Of a stretch of 64,000 nt of DNA, positions 53,831 through 62,381 are shown piece after piece (positions within the stretch are counted from its first letter, which is position 1; each line of letters opens with the position of its first letter). The notes below the pieces were generated by a model that was given only the letters and a program-made list of their open reading frames with translations, was not told the DNA's origin and did no database searches. The stretch covers positions 186,001-250,000 of the forward strand of contig JAGTJW010000001.1 of assembly GCA_023657425.1 (NCBI GenBank). Direction: 5' to 3'. The position numbers and the translations under genes were made by a program. The stretch comes from Ideonella sp. WA131b. Lineage in GTDB: Bacteria; Pseudomonadota; Gammaproteobacteria; Burkholderiales; Burkholderiaceae_C.

Positions 53831-55969
53831 TCAGGGCGCCGTCTCGGCGCGCGGGACGGCGGGCACGGGTGCCGACTTGGGCGGCTCGGCCCGCGGGCCG
53901 CCGCCCAGCGGCGGCAGCACCGGCGACTCGTTGATCGGCATCACCACGCTGGGCGCCGGCTGGGCGCGCTGCTGCTGGGCGCGGATCTGGTCGTAGCGGT
54001 CCAGGCTCAGGCGGCTGGCACTGTCGGCGTCGCGCACCACCACCGGCCGCAGGAAGACCATCAGGTTGGTGCGGCGGCGCTCGCGGCTCTCGCTGCGGAA
54101 CAGGCCGCCCACCAGCGGCAGGTCGCCCAGCAGCGGCACCTTGCTGCGCGTGGTGACGAAGCGGTCCTCGATGAGCCCGCCCAGCACCAGGATGGCGCCG
54201 TCGTCCACGACCACCGTGTTCTCGATCGAACGCTTGGTGGTGCTGGGGCCGGCGTTGGTGGTGCCGGCGGCGGTGGTCTCCTTGACGCTGCTCTGCTCCT
54301 GGAAGATCTGCATGCGCACCGCCCCGCCCTCGCCGATCTGCGGCTTGATGCGCAGCGTGATGCCGACGTCCTTGCGCTCGATGGTCTGGAACGGGTTCGT
54401 CGTGCCGCCGCTGCCCGTGTTGGTGAACTGCCCGGTGATGAAGGGCACGTTCTCGCCGACCACGATCTTGGCCTCTTCGTTGTCCAGCGTGATCAGGTTC
54501 GGCGTGCTGATGATGTTGGTGTCGCTCTGCGACTGCAGCATGCGCGCCACCGCCGCCAGCGAGGTGACGCCGTTGACCACGCTCAGCAGGCCCAGGTTCA
54601 GGCCCTGGCCCAGGTTCACCTCACCCTGCACGGCCGAGGTGTTGATGTCGATGATGCTGGGTCGGCCGCTGGCGCCGAAGTTGGTGCCGGCGATCAGCCC
54701 GAATCGGTCACCGCTGCGGCCGAGCAGGCCCTGCCACTGGAAGCCGAAGTCGGCGCTGTCGCTGGGTGCCACCTCGACGATCATGCTCTCGATGTAGACC
54801 TGCGCGCGGCGCGTGTCGAGCTGGTCGATCAGCGAGCGCACCTGCCGATACAGGGGCTCGGGGGCGGTGATGATCAGGCTGTTGGTCGCCGGGTCGGCCT
54901 GCACGAAGCCGCCGGTGCTGGGCTGGGCGGCGCCCGCCAGCGGCGCCGCCGCCGCGGCCGAGACACCCGGCTGGCCGGGCGCGGCCGGCGTGGCCGCCGT
55001 GCCCAGCGACGAGCCCCCGCCGCTACCGGGAAAGGCGGCGCGAATGACGGTGGCCAGCCGCGTCGCGTCGGCGTTTTTCAGGTGCACCACGTACAGGCCA
55101 CCGGACTCGCCGCCGCCCGCGCCGGGGCGGTCCAGCCGCGCGATGCTGGCGCGCAGCGCGGCCAGGCGCGCCGGGTTGGCGGCGCGGATGATCAGCGCGT
55201 TGGCTCGGGAATCGGCCACCACCGTGACGGCGCCGCCAGCCGCCGGCACCCCGGCCGCCGCAGCGGCGCCGCCGCCATCGGCCAGGCGCTGCACCAGCGG
55301 CGCCAGGTCGGCGGCCACCGCGTGCTGCAGCGGCACGATCTCGATGTCGGTGCCGCTGGGCTGGTCGAGCGCGGCCACGATCTGCGCCAAGCGGCGCAGG
55401 TTGTCGGCGTAGTCGGTGATGACCAGCGCGTTGCTGCCCGGCGCCGCGTTGATGGTGTTGTTGGCGCTGATCAGCGGCCGCAGCACGGCCACGAGGTTGT
55501 TCGGGTTCTCGTAGCGCAGCGCAAAGATCTGCGTGATGACGGTGTCGCCGCGCAAGGGCGGCTCGTCCACGCTCACGGTGCCGGCCTGCAGCTTGGCATC
55601 GGCCTCGGGCACCACCTTGATCAGTCCGCCGCTCTCCACCACCGAGAAGCCCAGGCCGCGCAGCGCCGACACGTAGCTGCTGTAGGCGTCGCGGATGCTC
55701 TGCGGCTGCTCGCTGTAGACGGTGATGTTGCCCTTGACGCGCGGGTCGACGACGATGTTGCGCTCGATCATCGCCGCCATCGCCCGGGTGACGGCGTCGA
55801 TCTCGGCGTTGACGAAGTTCACCGTCACCGGCGCGCGCGAGCGCGGGTTGATCGTCTGCGCCTGCAGCGGCGCGGCCGGCAGCGCCAGCACACCCGCCAG
55901 CAACAGCGCCGAAAGACGCTGCTCGCGCGGCCGGACGGTCGGGCCCGAGGGCGTTGGCTTCATGGTCAT
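53831..55969 (-). CDS. gspD: type II secretion secretin GspD
   Basis: A 712-residue outer-membrane channel subunit. It has a signal peptide ([10 protein letters not shown]), then N0-N3 domains ([52 protein letters not shown]), a Gly/Ala/Pro-rich linker in N3 (about 305-345) and the secretin barrel with [10 protein letters not shown] and [18 protein letters not shown]. It ends with a Pro-rich tail of the S domain. It overlaps gspN by four bases. Length is typical. Confidence 0.96.
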   Translation of the reverse strand: MTMKPTPSGPTVRPREQRLSALLLAGVLALPAAPLQAQTINPRSRAPVTVNFVNAEIDAVTRAMAAMIERNIVVDPRVKGNITVYSEQPQSIRDAYSSYVSALRGLGFSVVESGGLIKVVPEADAKLQAGTVSVDEPPLRGDTVITQIFALRYENPNNLVAVLRPLISANNTINAAPGSNALVITDYADNLRRLAQIVAALDQPSGTDIEIVPLQHAVAADLAPLVQRLADGGGAAAAAGVPAAGGAVTVVADSRANALIIRAANPARLAALRASIARLDRPGAGGGESGGLYVVHLKNADATRLATVIRAAFPGSGGGSSLGTAATPAAPGQPGVSAAAAAPLAGAAQPSTGGFVQADPATNSLIITAPEPLYRQVRSLIDQLDTRRAQVYIESMIVEVAPSDSADFGFQWQGLLGRSGDRFGLIAGTNFGASGRPSIIDINTSAVQGEVNLGQGLNLGLLSVVNGVTSLAAVARMLQSQSDTNIISTPNLITLDNEEAKIVVGENVPFITGQFTNTGSGGTTNPFQTIERKDVGITLRIKPQIGEGGAVRMQIFQEQSSVKETTAAGTTNAGPSTTKRSIENTVVVDDGAILVLGGLIEDRFVTTRSKVPLLGDLPLVGGLFRSESRERRRTNLMVFLRPVVVRDADSASRLSLDRYDQIRAQQQRAQPAPSVVMPINESPVLPPLGGGPRAEPPKSAPVPAVPRAETAP

Positions 55970-56805
55970 CCGATCGAGATGAGGCTCACCGCCCCCTGGC
56001 GGCGGCCGATGATGTTGAGCAGGTTGGCCAGCGCCGCCTCGGCCTCAGGCACGGCCGTGGCCTGGCCACGGAAGCGCAGGTCGGGTGCCCACTCGCCCTG
56101 GCCGCTGAGCTGCAGCGCCCCCTGGTCGGTGACCAGAACGAGCGCGGCACCGCCGTCGGGGCGCGATTCCACGGTGAGCCGGTAGTCGCCCAGCACCGGC
56201 AGCGTCGTCAGGCGGCTGCCGGCGCCACGCAAGGCCAGATCGAGCCGACCCTCGAATCGCCAGCGGCCCTGCACCGACTCGGCGGCAAAACCGGGACTGG
56301 ACAGCGACATGGCGCCGCGTGGCGCCAGCGTGTTCCAGGGCGTGCCCAGGCCGGCCAGCACCTGCATCGGCCAGTGGCCCAGGGCCTCGCGGGCATCGGC
56401 GGGGGCGGGCAGCGTCACCCGCAGGCGCCCGAGGCCGGCCTGTAGGCGCAGCAACACAGGGCGGTCGGTGCAGCAGTCCTGGCGCAGCCGCACCGCGAGC
56501 GCCATGCCGTCCAGGCCGAGCGTCCAGTGCAGCCGCCCCGGCAGCGCGGCGAGATCGCGGCTGCCGGGACCGCCCGTCAGCACCAGGACGGCGCTGCCTG
56601 ACCACAGCGTTCCGCGGGTGTCGGCCAGCAGCACGCGCTCGCCGCTGGCCGACGAGGCGACGCGCGCCAGCCAGGCGGCAGGCGGCCAGCCCAACAGCGC
56701 CACCAGGGCGCCGAGCAGCACACCAGCCAGGGCCAGCGCCAGGCCGCGTGGCGCATGCGGCTGCAGCCCCAGGGCCGAGCGGCGCGCGGCGGCGCGACGT
56801 CTCAC
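55966..56805 (-). CDS. gspN: type II secretion protein GspN
   Basis: A 279-residue protein anchored by one N-terminal helix (LALALAGVLLGALVALLGW) with a periplasmic remainder of beta character (ADTRGTLWSGSAVLVLTGGPG, RLHWTLGLDGMALAVRL). Sequence is weakly conserved in the family; the call rests on these blocks, on length (about 250-280) and on position between gspM and gspD with four-base overlaps on both sides. The role of GspN is accessory. Confidence 0.88.
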   Translation of the reverse strand: MRRRAAARRSALGLQPHAPRGLALALAGVLLGALVALLGWPPAAWLARVASSASGERVLLADTRGTLWSGSAVLVLTGGPGSRDLAALPGRLHWTLGLDGMALAVRLRQDCCTDRPVLLRLQAGLGRLRVTLPAPADAREALGHWPMQVLAGLGTPWNTLAPRGAMSLSSPGFAAESVQGRWRFEGRLDLALRGAGSRLTTLPVLGDYRLTVESRPDGGAALVLVTDQGALQLSGQGEWAPDLRFRGQATAVPEAEAALANLLNIIGRRQGAVSLISIG

Positions 56806-57296
56806 CGCGGAGCCCCCTCGAAGGCCAGCTCCAGCGTGCCGCTGAAGCCGTCACCGCCGCGTTGCAGCGCCACCGCCACCGGCCGCGCCCGCGCGCCGAC
56901 GCGGGCCTCGGCCAGCCACTCGCGCAGGGGCCCGGGGCCCACGCCGCCCAGGCGCACCAGCGCACGCTCGCCGCTGAACGTGAGCTGGGCTTTCGGGCCG
57001 AGGCGCCCGGTGGCGGCCTGCAGCGCGGCCCGGGCCTGCTCGGGCGGCACCGCCGCCGTCTCGCGCAGCGTGCGGGCCTCTGCGGCCAGCCGCCGCATCG
57101 TGTGCAGTTCGGCGTCGAGGCGGTCGATCTCGGCCGGCGCCTGCGCCAGCGTGCGCCAGGCCGGCTGCACGGCCAGCAGCCAGAGCAAGGCCAGCGCCAC
57201 CAGCGCAGCAGCGGCAGCCACCAGCCGGCGCTCGCGCGGCGCCAAAGCCTGCCAGGCGGCGACGGCGCGCGGGCGCCAGGCGGGTGCGGCGCTCAC
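56802..57296 (-). CDS. gspM: type II secretion protein GspM
   Basis: A 164-residue inner-membrane protein with one helix (LVAAAAALVALALLWLLAV) and a periplasmic ferredoxin-like domain that partners GspL. WQALAPRERR just before the helix is typical of GspM. The start is the GTG at 57296, whose GTGA overlaps the gspL stop. It overlaps gspN by four bases. Confidence 0.9.
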   Translation of the reverse strand: MSAAPAWRPRAVAAWQALAPRERRLVAAAAALVALALLWLLAVQPAWRTLAQAPAEIDRLDAELHTMRRLAAEARTLRETAAVPPEQARAALQAATGRLGPKAQLTFSGERALVRLGGVGPGPLREWLAEARVGARARPVAVALQRGGDGFSGTLELAFEGAPR

Positions 57297-58600
57297 GATC
57301 GGCTCCGCGCCACCGGCGGCGGCGGCAGCACGCTCACCTGCCCGGCGGCGAACTCGGCGGCATGGCCGCTGGCACGCAGGCGCTGCTGGAACTGCTGCCA
57401 TTGCGGATCGCCCCAGGCGGGCACGGCCAGTGTCAGGCGGCCGGGCTCGAAGCGCAGTTGCGGCGCCGGGCCCACGCCGTCGGGCCAGGCCGTGGCGGCT
57501 GCGGCCAGCAGGGCCTCGAAGTCGCCCGCGCCGGCCTGTCCGGCACGGGCGCGCAGCAGCTCGGTCTCGCGCTGCATCTGCAACGGGGCGTCCAGCACCA
57601 CCGGCACGCCCGGGTGGGCCTCGCGCAGCAGCGACACCCTCTCGGCCTTGCGCGCCCCGATCTGCTGGCGCTGCTGCCAGGCGTGCGCGTTCAAGCCCGC
57701 CAGCTGCACCACGACGAACGCGGCAAGCCCCCAGCGCACCGGGCGCCAGGCTGGGCTGCCCAGCACGCGCCAGCCCTCGCGCAGCGCCCGCGTGCCACGA
57801 TGGCGCGGCGCCAGATCGAACTGCCGCAGGTTGCTGCCGCGCTCCGCAGCGGCCAGCAGCCGCTCGGCCTCGGAACGCACGGCCACGGCGTGGCCGAGCC
57901 AGCGCTCGGCGGCGGCGGCGGTGGCAGGGGTGGCCGTCCAGACGCCAGTGGCCGGCTCGCCCACGAGGCCGCGGGCGAGCGTGCCCTCCAGCGCCAGTTC
58001 GGCCACGCCATCGGGGCCGGCAAGCGTCAGCCGCAGCGGCCCGCCGTTGTCCTCGGCCATGCCGTCACCAGGGTGGAAGTGGCCCTGCCGCAGGCCCGTC
58101 GCGACGGCTGACGCCACATCGGCCACCGCCAAGGGCTCGGCCACGGCCACGACGCGGTCGATGGCCTGCCCACCCGCATCGTCAGCCTCAAGGGCCGACA
58201 GCGCGGCGGCCAGCCGGGCGCGGTCGGTGGCCGCCACCCAGCCGGCGCGGCCGGGCGAGGCCCCTTCGGCCAGCGCCAGGTGCAAGGCCTCGGCATCGTC
58301 CAGCAGCGCGTCCTCGAGCACGCCGGCCAGCGCGGCGCGCAGCCGGGCGGGCGGCGCCTTGGGCAGATCGATGCGGTGCCAGGCGACCTCTGCCGCGGCC
58401 AGCACGAGCACACGCCGGCTGGCGCGAGGCAGCAACGCTGCCGCGGCCTGGCCGGCATGCAGCACCAGGCCGGCGTCGTCGGCCAGCCAGAAGGGCCACT
58501 CGGCGGGCAGCGCGGTGCCGGCAACGGGCTCGTCGGCCGCGCCGCGGCCCGCCAGGCGCTGGCGCTGGCGCTGGGGCAGATGGACAACGAGCAGCGACAT
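57293..58600 (-). CDS. gspL: type II secretion protein GspL
   Basis: A 435-residue protein with a cytoplasmic actin-like domain (1-270, with WHRIDLPKAPPARLRAALAG and FLADDAGLVLH-like text) that binds GspE, one membrane helix (WGLAAFVVVQLAGLNAHAW, about 290-310), and a periplasmic domain. It follows gspK after about 100 bases without a gene (58601-58699), in which I see nothing else. Confidence 0.93.
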   Translation of the reverse strand: MSLLVVHLPQRQRQRLAGRGAADEPVAGTALPAEWPFWLADDAGLVLHAGQAAAALLPRASRRVLVLAAAEVAWHRIDLPKAPPARLRAALAGVLEDALLDDAEALHLALAEGASPGRAGWVAATDRARLAAALSALEADDAGGQAIDRVVAVAEPLAVADVASAVATGLRQGHFHPGDGMAEDNGGPLRLTLAGPDGVAELALEGTLARGLVGEPATGVWTATPATAAAAERWLGHAVAVRSEAERLLAAAERGSNLRQFDLAPRHRGTRALREGWRVLGSPAWRPVRWGLAAFVVVQLAGLNAHAWQQRQQIGARKAERVSLLREAHPGVPVVLDAPLQMQRETELLRARAGQAGAGDFEALLAAAATAWPDGVGPAPQLRFEPGRLTLAVPAWGDPQWQQFQQRLRASGHAAEFAAGQVSVLPPPPVARSRS

Positions 58601-58699
58601 GCGTTCGGAGGGCGGCAGGCGGAGCGACCGGTCGGCTTGCGGGAAACGCCGACTGCAGCCGCCTATTGTGGAGGGGCGTGGATGCGGCTTGCGGGATGT

Positions 58700-59683
58700 T
58701 CAGCGCGCCGGCAGTGCAAAGCTGTGCCTGTCGCGCTGGAGCACGTCGACGCGGCCGTCACGCCGCTGCACAAGCGAGCGCTCCTCGAGCACGCGCTGCT
58801 CCAGCCGCAGGCGGCCGGCGACGTGGAAGTGCTGCGACGCCACGGCCAGGCGCAGGGGGTTGGGCGCCAGGCCCGGCGGCAACAGCGGCTGCAGCGCCTC
58901 CAGCGAGCGGAAGGGCTGGCGCTGGCGCTGCTGCACGATGCGCTCGGCACCACCCAGATCAAGCTGCTCGACGACGGCGGCCAGCACCTCGCGCGGCGCG
59001 GTGTTGACATTCACCGGCGTGGGCTGGGGCAGCAGGTCGACGTAGGGCGCCAGCCGCTCCAGAGTGGCCTCGTCGATGCCGAACCAGCCCAGCTCGCGCC
59101 AGCGCGTGGGCCGCAGCGCCGAGGCAGGCTGGCCCGAGGCCGCCGGCCCCGGCCCCAGCTCCGAGCCCCGCAATGCCTGCACCAGCCGAGTCGCAGCGTC
59201 GGCGGGCGCGCCGGCCAGCTCGACCAGCCGCGTCAGGGCCGCCAGCTGTGCGACGTCGACCTGCCCGGCGCCGTCGACCACGCCGCGCAGGTTGAAGCGC
59301 GACTGCGCGTCCTCGATGGCGCCGGAGATGAAGGCCTCGGGGCCGCTGTCGGCGTTGTTGTCGCGGTCGGCGGCCAAGAAGGACGACAGCCGCGCTTCGG
59401 CCAGGGGCTGCGCCCAGGGCTCGTCGAGCGAGTCGACCGGGCTGCCGCCGCGTGCGGCGCGCTCGTCCTCGCGCAGGATCAGGCGCGCCCAGTCGAGCGC
59501 GCCGTTGAGGATCCACGCGCTCTGCGCGCGCGCCCGCTCGGCGCCCTCGACGGCCACGGCCCGCTCCTGCTGCCACACCATGGCCGCGGCGGCGGCGGTG
59601 ACGAGCGCGACGACGATCATCGCCAGCAGCAGCGCCACGCCGCGCTGAGGGCGCGGCGCCCGGGGGCACGGCGGGTGGTTCAT
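58700..59683 (-). CDS. gspK: minor pseudopilin GspK
   Basis: A 327-residue pseudopilin at the tip of the pseudopilus. The prepilin peptidase site is RG-VALLLAMIVVALV with cleavage after G15; residue 5 of the mature chain is not Glu, which is characteristic of GspK. The large globular domain has DWARLILREDERA and SRFNLRGVVDGAG and a helix-hairpin-helix region (APYVDLLPQPTPVNVNTAP). Overlaps gspJ by four bases. Confidence 0.95.
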   Translation of the reverse strand: MNHPPCPRAPRPQRGVALLLAMIVVALVTAAAAAMVWQQERAVAVEGAERARAQSAWILNGALDWARLILREDERAARGGSPVDSLDEPWAQPLAEARLSSFLAADRDNNADSGPEAFISGAIEDAQSRFNLRGVVDGAGQVDVAQLAALTRLVELAGAPADAATRLVQALRGSELGPGPAASGQPASALRPTRWRELGWFGIDEATLERLAPYVDLLPQPTPVNVNTAPREVLAAVVEQLDLGGAERIVQQRQRQPFRSLEALQPLLPPGLAPNPLRLAVASQHFHVAGRLRLEQRVLEERSLVQRRDGRVDVLQRDRHSFALPAR

Positions 59684-60315
59684 GGTGCCGTCGGCCCGAG
59701 CGCGACGTCACGCGTGAGCGCGCCGCCTGCGAGCGCGACGACGATGCGCACCGCATCCGGCAGCAGCTGGCGCGGCGCCGCGGGCGCCCCGCCGGGTGCC
59801 ACGACCTTGCCCGTGCTCTGCGCGTTGGCCCAGTTGCCGTCGTAGAAGAAGTAGACCTGCCAGCCCTCGGCCCCGTCGGCCAGCCTCACCTGCCCGGGCT
59901 CGGTGCCGAGCAGCTGCTGGGCCGCAAGCCAACCCTGCTGCAGCGCCTCGGCGCGCGTGTACGCGGGTGAGGTCCAGCGTTGCCAGCGGCCGTCGCGAAC
60001 GGCCCAGGCGGCGATCACGATGCCGGCCTCGCTGCGACGCGTCAGGCGCACGGTCTGGCCGTCGAACTGCAGCGGCGGAGCCAGCCCGGTGTCGACCACC
60101 GCCTGCAGGTCCTGCTCCCACTGCGTCAGCACGGTGGCCAGGCGACCGGCCTGCTCGACCGCGCCGCGGCTGGCTTCGCGCGCCTTGAGCACCGACTCCA
60201 GTCCCTGCCAGGCCATCGCCGACAGCAGCGCCATCGCGAACAGCGCCACCAGCAGCTCGACCAGCGTGAAGCCCCGCGCGCGGCCCGCGCAGCCTGGGAT
60301 GGAAGAGCGGATCAT
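59680..60315 (-). CDS. gspJ: minor pseudopilin GspJ
   Basis: A 211-residue pseudopilin. The cleavage site is RARG-FTLVELLVALFAM after G15 with Glu 5 of the mature chain. The body contains WQGLESVLKAREASRGAV, LTQWEQDLQAVVDTG and RRSEAGIVIAAWAV, typical of GspJ. The ATG at 60315 overlaps the gspI stop (ATGA). It forms the tip complex with GspI and GspK. Confidence 0.93.
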   Translation of the reverse strand: MIRSSIPGCAGRARGFTLVELLVALFAMALLSAMAWQGLESVLKAREASRGAVEQAGRLATVLTQWEQDLQAVVDTGLAPPLQFDGQTVRLTRRSEAGIVIAAWAVRDGRWQRWTSPAYTRAEALQQGWLAAQQLLGTEPGQVRLADGAEGWQVYFFYDGNWANAQSTGKVVAPGGAPAAPRQLLPDAVRIVVALAGGALTRDVALGPTAP

Positions 60316-60677
60316 GGCCGCGGCAGCACGGTGGACAGCGTCACCAGCGGCCGGCCCTGCTCGTCCGCCACCTCGGCATCGACACGGCGGAAGCTGGGGT
60401 TGGGCGTGGGCCGCGTGCGCAGCGTGCCCTGGTAGCTGCGGCCGAGCTGCTGGCAGGCAAAGTCGCTGTCGCCCACACCCGGGAAGGCACGGCGCAGCCG
60501 CAGCTCGGTGAGCTGGTTGTCGGCACACCACTGCGCCGCGACCACGGCCTCGAGGCGGCGCGCGTTGTCGGTCAGCGCGTCCGCCGCACGCAGCCCGGCG
60601 GCCAGCGCCAGCGCCACGACGGCCAGCGCCACGAGCACCTCGAGCAAGGTGAAGCCGCCGTGGCGGCGCCTCGTCAT
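60312..60677 (-). CDS. gspI: minor pseudopilin GspI
   Basis: A 121-residue pseudopilin. Cleavage site GG-FTLLEVLVALAVV after G8, Glu 5 present. The body starts with AADALTDNARRLEAVVAAQWCADN, close to GspI where the TxxA-x-WVA-x-N pattern is conserved. It overlaps gspH and gspJ by four bases each. Confidence 0.93.
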   Translation of the reverse strand: MTRRRHGGFTLLEVLVALAVVALALAAGLRAADALTDNARRLEAVVAAQWCADNQLTELRLRRAFPGVGDSDFACQQLGRSYQGTLRTRPTPNPSFRRVDAEVADEQGRPLVTLSTVLPRP

Positions 60678-61198
60678 GGCGCGGCCTCGTGCACGACGAC
60701 GCCAAACGGCGCCAGCCCGTCGCTGGCCAGCTCCAGGCGGTGCGCGCCCAAGGACAACTGCACACGCTGCGGCGGCAGGATGGCTTCGGGGCCGAGCACC
60801 AGCTGCGGCGCGCCCACCACCCGGGCCTCGGTGCGCGGGTCGAGCCAGCGCGTGGGCAGCACCAGCGGCTTGGGCAGCCCCACAAAGCGGAACTGCAGCG
60901 GCTGCCCGGCCTCGTCGGTGGCCCGCTCATCGCCGCGGCGCGGCCGCCAGAACACCGGCGCGCCCGACACCCGCGACTCGGCGCGGGCGGTTTCGATCAG
61001 TGCCGCCAGGCGTTCGGCTTCCTCCTCGAGCCGGGCCCGCTCGCCGTCTGGCAGCGCCAGCGCGACCAGCCCCAGGCCGACGGCCACGACCGCCATCACG
61101 ATCAACAGCTCCAGCAGCGTGAAGCCCGCGCTGCGCCGGGCACGGCCAGGCGCGTCGAAGGGGGGGCCGCGGCTACTGCCAGGTGCCGATGTCGGCAT
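60674..61198 (-). CDS. gspH: minor pseudopilin GspH
   Basis: A 174-residue pseudopilin. Cleavage site SAG-FTLLELLIVMAVVAV after G25, with Glu 5. RLEEEAERLAALIETARAES and SGAPVFWRPRR are typical of GspH. The leader is long (25 residues) if translation starts at the ATG at 61198, which lies 26 bases inside gspG; the overlap and long leader leave the exact start uncertain. Confidence 0.9.
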   Translation of the reverse strand: MPTSAPGSSRGPPFDAPGRARRSAGFTLLELLIVMAVVAVGLGLVALALPDGERARLEEEAERLAALIETARAESRVSGAPVFWRPRRGDERATDEAGQPLQFRFVGLPKPLVLPTRWLDPRTEARVVGAPQLVLGPEAILPPQRVQLSLGAHRLELASDGLAPFGVVVHEAAP

Positions 61199-61643
61199 CC
61201 TTGCCCTCGCCGCCGGCCTGGCCGTCGGCGCCGAAGCTGAAGACATCGATCTCGCCGCGCACGCCCGGATTCAGATACTGGTAGGGCCGGCCCCAGGGGT
61301 CGGTGGGCAGTTTGTCGAGATAGGGCTTCCAGTTCGGCGGTACCGCGCCGGTCGTCGGGCGCTTCACCAGCGAGGCCAGGCCCTGCTCGGTGCTGGGGTA
61401 GCGCTGGTTGTCGAGCCGGTAGCGCTTGAGGGCCTGCACCAGGGTGTTGATGTCGGTGCGCGCCGCCGTGCCGCGGGCGTCATCGAGACTGGCAAAGAGG
61501 TTGGGCACGATCAACGCGCCGAGCACGCCGATGATCACGAGCACCACCAGCAGCTCGATCAGGGTGAATCCGCGCGCGCGCCGCGCGTGCCGGGGTGGGT
61601 TCGGCAGGCAGGCCACAGGCGAGGCAGGCAGGGCGGTGGGCAT
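61173..61643 (-). CDS. gspG: major pseudopilin GspG
   Basis: A 156-residue main pseudopilus subunit. Cleavage site ARG-FTLIELLVVLVIIGVL after G25 with Glu 5 (E30 here). The mature part has RTDINTLVQALKRYRLDNQ, YPSTEQGLASLV and the calcium-loop end FSFGADGQAGGEGKDADIG. The leader of 25 residues is longer than usual. It is the first gene of the gsp run, divergent from gspC across an 80-base gap that should contain both promoters. Confidence 0.96.
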   Translation of the reverse strand: MPTALPASPVACLPNPPRHARRARGFTLIELLVVLVIIGVLGALIVPNLFASLDDARGTAARTDINTLVQALKRYRLDNQRYPSTEQGLASLVKRPTTGAVPPNWKPYLDKLPTDPWGRPYQYLNPGVRGEIDVFSFGADGQAGGEGKDADIGTWQ

Positions 61644-61723
61644 GGACACGGGGCGCCTCCGTGGCGCGTGGATAGCGGGGCCCGGCACGGCTGCCCAGGG
61701 CGGCAGGGCATGATAATCGCCAC

Positions 61724-62308
61724 ATGTGGGCACGCTGGATGACGCTGGGGGTGTGGGCGCTGGTGGCCGCTGCAGCCGTGGGCTGGGGCCTGCGCGTGTT
61801 CGTGCAAGCGCAGCCCGTGCCTGCGGGCACGCCGGTAGCCGACGCCTCGCCGATGCTGCAGGCCGATCTGACCCGGCTTCTAGGCGCAGACCCCGCGCAG
61901 GCCGCCGCGGCGCCCGAGGCAGCGGCACCCTCACCCGACGCCCGCTTCAGGCTGGTGGGCGTGGTGGCAGCGAAGGGCGCAGCCGGCACCGCCCGCAACC
62001 AACGCGAAGGCGTGGCGCTGATCGCAGTCGGCGACCGCCCGCCGCGGGCCTTCCGCGTGGGCTCGCTCGTTGAGGGCGACACGGTGCTGCAGGCCGTCAG
62101 CGCCCGTGGCGCCGAGCTCGGGCCGCGCGGCGGGCCGGTACGCGCCACGCTGCAGATGCCGGCGCTGCCGCCACCCGCCACCGGCGTGCTGCCACCCGCT
62201 GGGGTGACCCTGCCGAGCCCGCCGCCGTCGGCGCCGCCACCGGCCGACGAGCCGGGTCTGAGACCCCCCGCTCCGCCCCTGCGCAGCCCGAGCCCGGCAC
62301 TGATGTAG
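61724..62308 (+). CDS. gspC: type II secretion protein GspC-like
   Basis: A 194-residue inner-membrane-anchored protein linking the platform to the secretin. It has one N-terminal helix (LGVWALVAAAAVGWGLRVF) and an HR domain (FRLVGVVAAKG, REGVALIAVGDRPPRAFRVG, GDTVLQAVSARGAEL), the region that binds GspD N0. The C-terminus is Pro-rich with no PDZ domain, as in short GspC forms. It is transcribed away from the other gsp genes. The family call depends on the HR domain and position. Confidence 0.87.
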   Translation: MWARWMTLGVWALVAAAAVGWGLRVFVQAQPVPAGTPVADASPMLQADLTRLLGADPAQAAAAPEAAAPSPDARFRLVGVVAAKGAAGTARNQREGVALIAVGDRPPRAFRVGSLVEGDTVLQAVSARGAELGPRGGPVRATLQMPALPPPATGVLPPAGVTLPSPPPSAPPPADEPGLRPPAPPLRSPSPALM

Positions 62309-62381
62309 CAGCGGCGCGTTCGCGCCGAGGGGCTTGCCGCAGCGGGCCGGGCATGGCCGGCGGGTTCTCGCCCACACCGGG

